Positions 58,939 through 64,000 of a stretch of 64,000 nt of DNA are shown here, piece by piece. The notes under the pieces are model-generated. The model did no database searches. It worked only from the letters and a program-made list of their open reading frames with translations, and was not told where the DNA came from. This DNA comes from DATFNI01 sp963787205 (GTDB taxonomy: Bacteria; Bacteroidota; Rhodothermia; Balneolales; DATFMH01). Location of the stretch: assembly GCA_963787205.1 (NCBI GenBank), contig CAWBCD010000003.1, positions 62,001 through 126,000 of the forward strand, in the 5' to 3' direction. The first letter of the stretch is position 1; each line of letters opens with the position of its first letter. Both the position numbers and the translations under genes were made by a program.

Positions 58939-59329
58939 ATATCAGGGTTTCGGGCAGTATCTTACTTTTTTCAGTAAGAGAGACCAAATGACGGTAGCGT
59001 GTCAGCTCTTCGGCAAGTGTCTTTTTCCCCAGTCCGGTGATTTTATAATAGATCCGTTCTTTATTTGTGGCCGGATCGATGCGTTTGCCGCTCTCCTCGA
59101 GTAAACCGGCTTCAAGCATGCGTTTCAGCGAACCGTAAAGCGTACCGGGACCCATTGTGACTTTGTTTTCCGAATCATTTTCAACCTGCTTCATGATTTC
59201 ATATCCATAGCGGGTGTATATCAACTGAAAGTAAAATTCCTGATAAATATTTTTGAAAAAAATGCGGGATACTCCGTGAAGCTGGAACCGGTACAGAAAA
59301 ATTAGTGTTTGCGAATAATATGAAATCAC
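58928..59329 (-). CDS. PadR-family regulator with damaged N-terminus
   Basis: From RYGYEIMKQVENDSENKVTMGPGTLYGSLKRMLEAGLLEESGKRIDPATNKERIYYKITGLGKKTLAEELTRY the sequence is a standard PadR winged helix. The part before it (FYFQLIYT) does not look like the family. One register over, the same bases read HFFQKYLSGILLSVDIHP, which is a natural PadR start leading into RYGYEIM. A one-base shift near 59213 would restore it. As sequenced, the first helix is scrambled and the start codon is uncertain. Confidence 0.65.
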   Translation of the reverse strand: MISYYSQTLIFLYRFQLHGVSRIFFKNIYQEFYFQLIYTRYGYEIMKQVENDSENKVTMGPGTLYGSLKRMLEAGLLEESGKRIDPATNKERIYYKITGLGKKTLAEELTRYRHLVSLTEKSKILPETLIYGL

Positions 59330-60102
59330 TGACCTTCATGTGCATAATTTTTTGTGCAGTTATCATCTATTCCTGTAACAGTAACCCCATATCTAATACG
59401 TCGATACCTACACACGGTTCACAGACAATTTCACTTAACGGATATGGGGTGAAACTAGACTCCACGTACTTTAAAGTCTGGTCGGACAGCTCGTGGGAAT
59501 CATTCGATATGGACACAACCATAAGCGGGACAACATACTCTGTTCTGATTGATAATACCGGGTACGAATATTTCTACGGCCCGAACGGATATTCGGGATT
59601 CTGGCCTTATGGTGGAAATCTCGTCATGTTTGATTCCGTGTTGGCCGATCCACCCGACTCTATGACTGAAGGCAAAACGTATACCGCACAGACAACCTTC
59701 AATTCTCAGGGAATAAACTACGTTATAAAAGACGAGGAGACTCCCATAGACACGGCCACGGTCACTGTTCCATTTGGCACATTCAAAAATTGTATCTGGA
59801 TACAGTCAACCACCTCGATATCGGGGGCAGGCCAGACGACCACCAGTTCGACGCAATACTGGTATGCCAAGGGCCCGTCGGACATAGAAAAACAGTACAG
59901 CACAGGGATCAATATCAAGATGGCCTATGGTTCGGTTAATGGGCAAGGCTGGGGCGGAACCGTTAATAAGGCAGCTCCCGGAATCAAGGCCGGCCGTAAA
60001 ATGACAGCAGTCCGGCAACGGTTTGGTAGTCCACCCACATTATCCAACCCTGATATTCAGTCCATGGCCCCGAGGATCCTGCGAGGTGCGAGCATACGTT
60101 AA
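59320..60102 (+). CDS. Lipoprotein of unknown function
   Basis: The start at 59320 (MKSLTFMCIIF) gives a signal ending in IIYSC (Cys19); a longer frame from 59305 is possible. The 260-residue body is all-beta in style (YGVKLDSTYFKVWSDSSWESFDMDTTISGTTY, GTFKNCIWIQSTTSISGAGQTTTSSTQYWYAKGPSDIEKQYSTGINI). The WYAKG-type segment with VPFGTFKNC is found in several FCB lipoproteins, including the one at 2585 in looser form. It is divergent from the PadR gene. Role unknown. Confidence 0.75.
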   Translation: MKSLTFMCIIFCAVIIYSCNSNPISNTSIPTHGSQTISLNGYGVKLDSTYFKVWSDSSWESFDMDTTISGTTYSVLIDNTGYEYFYGPNGYSGFWPYGGNLVMFDSVLADPPDSMTEGKTYTAQTTFNSQGINYVIKDEETPIDTATVTVPFGTFKNCIWIQSTTSISGAGQTTTSSTQYWYAKGPSDIEKQYSTGINIKMAYGSVNGQGWGGTVNKAAPGIKAGRKMTAVRQRFGSPPTLSNPDIQSMAPRILRGASIR

Positions 60103-60324
60103 AAGCGTTTGGCCTACTGCAACAACGCCGATCATGCCGGGACCTTTATATTGATGAAAATAGACAGGCTGTTTGCAACAAGTTGTAAACCCCATTGCCA
60201 TATTACCTCCCGTTTAGTACGTTGTTTTTTTCTTGATCCTATACGATATAGCCATTCGAGACAATAAAACAGTCGGATGGCTCTCAGAAAACGGTGTGAC
60301 TGAAAGCTTAACGGGAGTATACAT

Positions 60325-61977
60325 ATGAAGAGGAAGGATTTTTTAAAGGTTGGTGTGCTGGGTGGCGCGATGGCCGGTTTGGGAGTTGGAGTCAGTGCCT
60401 GTAAACCTGAGAAACAGAAAACTATAGCCAAAACAGTGAAACCCGGCGATTTCGAGTTGGATGAAATCACGGTTGATCAGCTGCAGGATGCTATGAAATC
60501 GGGCAAATATACCTCCGAGTCGGTCACCAAAATGTATCTGGACCGTATCCATGAAATCGATAAAAACGGACCAACACTCAATACGGTTATTGAGTTAAAT
60601 CCTGACGCTATTGATATTGCCCGGAAGTTGGATCAGGAGAGGGCGCAGGGTAAAATTCGCGGTCCCCTGCACGGCGTGCCTATCATGATTAAGGACAATA
60701 TCGATACCGCTGATAAAATGATGACGACAGCCGGCGCACTCGCAATGGTCGGAAATATTGCCGGCAAGGATTCTTTTATAGCACAAAAACTGAGAGAAGC
60801 AGGGGCGGTGATCCTGGCAAAAACCAATCTCAGCGAGTGGGCAAATTTCCGGTCTACCCACTCTTCGAGCGGTTGGAGTGGCCGCGGAGGCCAGACACGC
60901 AACCCGAACGTATTATCACGTAATCCATGCGGCTCCAGTTCAGGTTCTGGCGCAGGTGCTTCGGCCAATCTCTGTACGATAGCCATCGGGACAGAGACAG
61001 ACGGATCGATCGTATGTCCATCCTCATTGAACGGGGTGGTTGGTGTTAAGTCGACGGTAGGGTTATGGAGCCGGAGCGGCATCATACCGATATCTCACAG
61101 CCAGGATACACCCGGACCCATGGCCCGTACAGTTCGTGATGCTGCGATCCTGCTGGGCGCACTGACGGGTGTCGATCCGCGGGACCCTGCGACATCCGAA
61201 AGCAAAGGTCACTCTTACACGGATTACACCCGGTTTTTAGATCCTAATGGCCTGAAAGGAGCTCGTATTGGTGTTGCCCGTAATTTTAAAGGGTTTAATA
61301 AGGATACGGAAGATATCTTCGAAGCAGCCATCGAAGCCATGAAAAAGGCGGGCGCCGTAATCGTGGATCCAGCCAACATCGAACCAAAAGAAAAAGGGGG
61401 AGGGGATGCAGAATTCCAGGTTTTACTCTATGAATTCAAGGCGGATCTGAACAAGTATCTGGAGACGGCCAATCCTAACATTAAGGTCAGGACACTGAAA
61501 GATATCATTGAATTCAATAAGGAACACAAGGCTGAGTCGATGCCCTATTTTGGTCAGGATATCCTGATAATGGCAGAGAAGAAGGGACCATTGACCGAGA
61601 AGGCGTACCACGAGGCCCTGGCAAAATCACACCGGGTATCGCGGGACGAAGGAATTGATGCCACAATGAAAAAGTATAACCTGGACGCTATTGTGGCACC
61701 AACAGCCGGTCCAGCCTGGACAACTGATGTTATCAATGGTGATCACGACACGGGAGGAAGTTCCTCGTCGGCAGCCATGGCTGGATATCCTGACATCACC
61801 GTACCGGCGGGCTACATCTATGATCTTCCGGTGGGGATCTCATTTTTTGGATCGGCATGGAGTGAGCCCAAACTTCTGAAATATGCTTATGCCTTTGAGC
61901 AGGCCACGAAGGCGAGGCGTAAGCCTGCTTTTCAACCTGACATAGGGCTGCCAAAGCCGGAAGACAAAAATGCCTGA
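60325..61977 (+). CDS. Amidase-signature family hydrolase, probable lipoprotein
   Basis: The protein has 550 residues. The N-terminus MKRKDFLKVGVLGGAMAGLG resembles a Tat/lipoprotein signal ending at Cys26 (VSAC). The Ser-cisSer-Lys triad is present: Lys123 in IMIKDNIDTAD, the cis-Ser in CGSSSGSGAGASA (204-206), and nucleophile Ser228 in GTETDGSIVCPSS. Later GITIPAGY-like text (PDITVPAGYIYDLPVGISFFG) matches amidase C-termini. It would hydrolyse a small amide or ester outside the cytoplasm. Substrate unknown; no GatB or GatC partner, so this is not GatA. Confidence 0.92.
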   Translation: MKRKDFLKVGVLGGAMAGLGVGVSACKPEKQKTIAKTVKPGDFELDEITVDQLQDAMKSGKYTSESVTKMYLDRIHEIDKNGPTLNTVIELNPDAIDIARKLDQERAQGKIRGPLHGVPIMIKDNIDTADKMMTTAGALAMVGNIAGKDSFIAQKLREAGAVILAKTNLSEWANFRSTHSSSGWSGRGGQTRNPNVLSRNPCGSSSGSGAGASANLCTIAIGTETDGSIVCPSSLNGVVGVKSTVGLWSRSGIIPISHSQDTPGPMARTVRDAAILLGALTGVDPRDPATSESKGHSYTDYTRFLDPNGLKGARIGVARNFKGFNKDTEDIFEAAIEAMKKAGAVIVDPANIEPKEKGGGDAEFQVLLYEFKADLNKYLETANPNIKVRTLKDIIEFNKEHKAESMPYFGQDILIMAEKKGPLTEKAYHEALAKSHRVSRDEGIDATMKKYNLDAIVAPTAGPAWTTDVINGDHDTGGSSSSAAMAGYPDITVPAGYIYDLPVGISFFGSAWSEPKLLKYAYAFEQATKARRKPAFQPDIGLPKPEDKNA

Positions 61978-62761
61978 TTTACCTGGAATTTTCCCAGAAG
62001 TCGTAATTGCTTGGCGTATCTGGAGTACGTCCGATTATTGTACATCGGAAACCGACAAGCATTAAGTGAATTGGAAGGGGAAACTTGGGTTAATTGCCTC
62101 TCCCGTCGCATATTCCGTACCTGATGGCACGCCATGTGGTGGGGTACCGGTATTTCTACCAATATTTTGTCCCTGACGGGACGGGGGCATAGCCTAGGCA
62201 TATATTCCTATTTTGTCCCGTCAGGGAATTGATATCGGTAGAAAACCCAAAACGAGAGCCATCTTGTCCGTGCTGTCAGGTACGGGATATTATGCAACCC
62301 ATACAGTTGTTACGAAATCCTGTTATTTTTAAAAAATAGCATAAATTGAGTTGAAGGTTTTCCGGTGAGTGGCTACGCTTATACAGGATGTAAAAAAACT
62401 TTAAAAACTATAGTAAAAAAACAATAGCATCTGTTTCTCCCAGGGGGCTTTTAGAGAACGCGAGTCGTACCGCTGAATAGCTCAAAATTGTTTGGTTTAT
62501 AGAAAGCCAGAATAAAAGGCGAAAGGCTAAGTGAAAAGTAGAAAGGTTAAAGTTGAAGTTGGTCCGATTTTTAATTGTTATCAGAAGCCTCCGATTAGCA
62601 GCGTTATCCGTGTCGTCTACATCATCCGTGTTCTATTCTTTGATAATTTCATCATTTGCTGCAAGTTTGTTGAAAAAAAATTGTCAATAAAGAGATATCA
62701 TTAGGGGCTTTCCTGGACTACAGGTGTATATTGTTTAGAACTTGAACCTTACCCTACGGCA
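61978..62761. other. Gene-free stretch with an inverted repeat
   Basis: About 780 bases without a supported gene. Between about 62105 and 62290 an imperfect inverted repeat is seen. The second half is AT-rich and holds no recognised RNA gene; it may contain the promoter of the DUF1800 gene. Confidence 0.45.
62105..62290. repeat. Imperfect inverted-repeat element
   Basis: The outer arms (CCGTACCTGA and TCAGGTACGG) and inner arms (TTCTACC...CCCTGACGGGAC and GTCCCGTCAGGG...GGTAGAAA) are complementary over parts of about 180 bases. Sequences of the form TTTCTACC...GTCCCTGACGGGAC are a common intergenic repeat type in FCB bacteria as far as I recall. It has no coding capacity. Confidence 0.6.
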
Positions 62762-64000
62762 ATGAAGAAACACTATTTAGTCGGCGCCCGAAGAACGGCC
62801 GTTTTTTCTTCGGTAGCTATCGTCGGTGCTTTCCTGGTCATCGGAGCCGGATCATGGAGTGCCCGAAGAACACCTATTCATATGCCGTACAAAGCGGCAG
62901 GACTTACAAAGATACAGGCAGCGGCTCATTTGCTGAATCGTTTTGCGTTCGGCCCCATGCCGGGAGAGGTCGCAAGAGTGGCCGAAATGGGTCCGGAGAA
63001 ATGGTTTGAGGATCAGCTCAACGAGACGGATCAATCTCCGAGGCTCGATCGCATTCTTGATCATTTCGACGCCCTAAAAATGTCTAACGCCGAGATCTTG
63101 GCGACATTTCCACTCCAGGGCCGCCTCATTCGTGAAGCAGTTAAGGAAGAGATCATCCCAAAAGACTATAAGAGTATTGATAAGAAAGACCTGCGCAGTG
63201 AACTGATGCCATGGATGAAGGGAAAAGGATATCGACCCTTTCGCCAGTTAACCGGGCAGCTTCTGGCACAAAAGTATTTCAGGGCGATTTACGATCCCAA
63301 CCAGTTATCGGAGGTGCTTACGGACTTCTGGTTTAACCATTTTACCGTATCGCTCGTAAACAATCAGGCACGCTCTTTTATCCTGACGTACGAACGTGAT
63401 GCAATCCGTCCGCATGTACTCGGCCATTTTCATGATTTGCTAGAGGCAACGGCTAAAAATCCGGCCATGCTTCTCTATCTCAACAACGCAGAATCGACAG
63501 CGCCGGACAGTGTGGTAACCACGATGGAGACGGATATGGATAAATTTGCGGATTCCCATCCGGCTATGCGATATGCTGTTCAAAGAAGGATGAATGCCTA
63601 CCAGAAACGAAGGATTGAGCAACAGAGCAAGCAAAAGGTTAAAGGTGGAATCAATGAGAATTATGCCAGGGAAGTTATGGAACTGCATACGCTGGGAGTG
63701 GATGGCGGATATACCCAGCAGGATGTCGAACAGGTAGCACGGGCATTGACCGGCTGGTCCATTTTTCCCATGAATAATCCCAGACAGGCACAAAACCTGG
63801 AGAGACGAATGTCGAGGCTTGGGCGGGCCGGTTTTGTGCGCCAGGGTGATTTCCTCTTCCGGGCAGACGTGCATGATGCCGGGGTTAAAGTAATACTGGG
63901 CAAAAGGTTTCCGGCAGGCCATGGTCTGGATGAAGGTGAGCGGGTTCTGGACATGCTGGCCGAGAGTCCATCTACTGCACGGCATATCTCGTATGAACTT
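62762..64000 (+). CDS. DUF1800 family protein, 3' end outside window
   Basis: The frame is open from ATG at 62762 to the window edge (413 codons). A membrane anchor or signal (VAIVGAFLVIGAGSW) is followed by AAHLLNRFAFGPMPGEV and WFEDQLNE, the DUF1800 start. DFWFNHFTVSLVNNQARSFILTYERDAIRPHVLGHFHDLLEATAKNPAMLLYLNN, NENYAREVMELHTLGVDGGYTQQDV and ALTGWS are hallmark sections, as is LGKRFPAGHGLDEGERVLDMLAESPSTARHISYEL at the end. DUF1800 proteins are exported and usually encoded next to a DUF1501 protein, expected just downstream. Function is not established. Confidence 0.93.
   Translation, partial: MKKHYLVGARRTAVFSSVAIVGAFLVIGAGSWSARRTPIHMPYKAAGLTKIQAAAHLLNRFAFGPMPGEVARVAEMGPEKWFEDQLNETDQSPRLDRILDHFDALKMSNAEILATFPLQGRLIREAVKEEIIPKDYKSIDKKDLRSELMPWMKGKGYRPFRQLTGQLLAQKYFRAIYDPNQLSEVLTDFWFNHFTVSLVNNQARSFILTYERDAIRPHVLGHFHDLLEATAKNPAMLLYLNNAESTAPDSVVTTMETDMDKFADSHPAMRYAVQRRMNAYQKRRIEQQSKQKVKGGINENYAREVMELHTLGVDGGYTQQDVEQVARALTGWSIFPMNNPRQAQNLERRMSRLGRAGFVRQGDFLFRADVHDAGVKVILGKRFPAGHGLDEGERVLDMLAESPSTARHISYEL

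Noticed and set aside
60325..61977. GatA subunit of the amidotransferase
   Set aside because: It carries an export signal, and gatB and gatC are not adjacent.

Overview
The window is a chromosomal segment from a member of the Bacteroidota/FCB assemblage, most like the Rhodothermota, Balneolota or Ignavibacteria side rather than classical Bacteroidia. The evidence is a type IX secretion C-terminal sorting domain (gene at 33319), many lipoproteins with short lipoboxes, a DUF5916 outer-membrane protein, LytS/LytTR signalling, a CcmE of the CxxxY type and one TAnnTTTG-type promoter. Several genes also carry clear GGAGG-type ribosome binding sites. Base composition is middling. No rRNA, CRISPR array or complete insertion sequence was found. 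Genus cannot be assigned from sequence reading alone.

Layout. 1-10.3 kb is accessory: secreted proteins and lipoproteins on the minus strand, separated by scars that look like tRNA-Leu 3' halves and the end of a lost integrase gene, plus a phage-type muramidase. 10.4-17 kb is polysaccharide metabolism: a sulfatase, a large glycoside hydrolase-like protein ending in an FGE-like domain that lacks the catalytic cysteines, and a GH63-like hydrolase split by a frameshift. 17.2-24.2 kb is a sulfur/electron-transfer operon: XRE-cupin regulator, TusA, a cysteine-poor MvhD homologue, two HdrA/Qmo-type flavoproteins, a small winged-helix protein, a membrane HdrC/QmoC-like protein and DsrE. 24.4-29.5 kb holds a small MotA/TolQ/ExbB protein, a LytS/LytTR pair, a voltage-gated cation channel and an APC permease.

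30-55.9 kb is mainly housekeeping: EVE protein, dCTP deaminase-like protein, BFD-like ferredoxin, RsmE, a large T9SS-exported glycoside hydrolase, S41 protease, HslUV, RNase E/G, MurA, a biotinyl-domain protein, an ArsC/Spx-like protein, dUTPase flanked by two DUF3108 paralogues, the cytochrome c maturation genes ccmC-D-E-F, and TruA.

56.0-58.0 kb is the most unusual part. Five degenerate copies of tRNA-Asn, four of them in an exact 119-bp period, have their anticodon arm replaced by a palindrome. They lead into one intact tRNA-Asn(GUU) and then a three-fold repeated cassette of tRNA(-like) sequence, terminator hairpin and small GIY-YIG nuclease gene. Only the first nuclease copy is intact. 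The last copy is joined to the end of a membrane-protein gene. 58-64 kb has a PadR-type regulator with small membrane proteins, a lipoprotein, an amidase and the start of a DUF1800 gene.

Several accessory genes carry single-base indels, while the conserved housekeeping genes are open. Either the accessory genes are decaying or the assembly has small errors; reads would decide.
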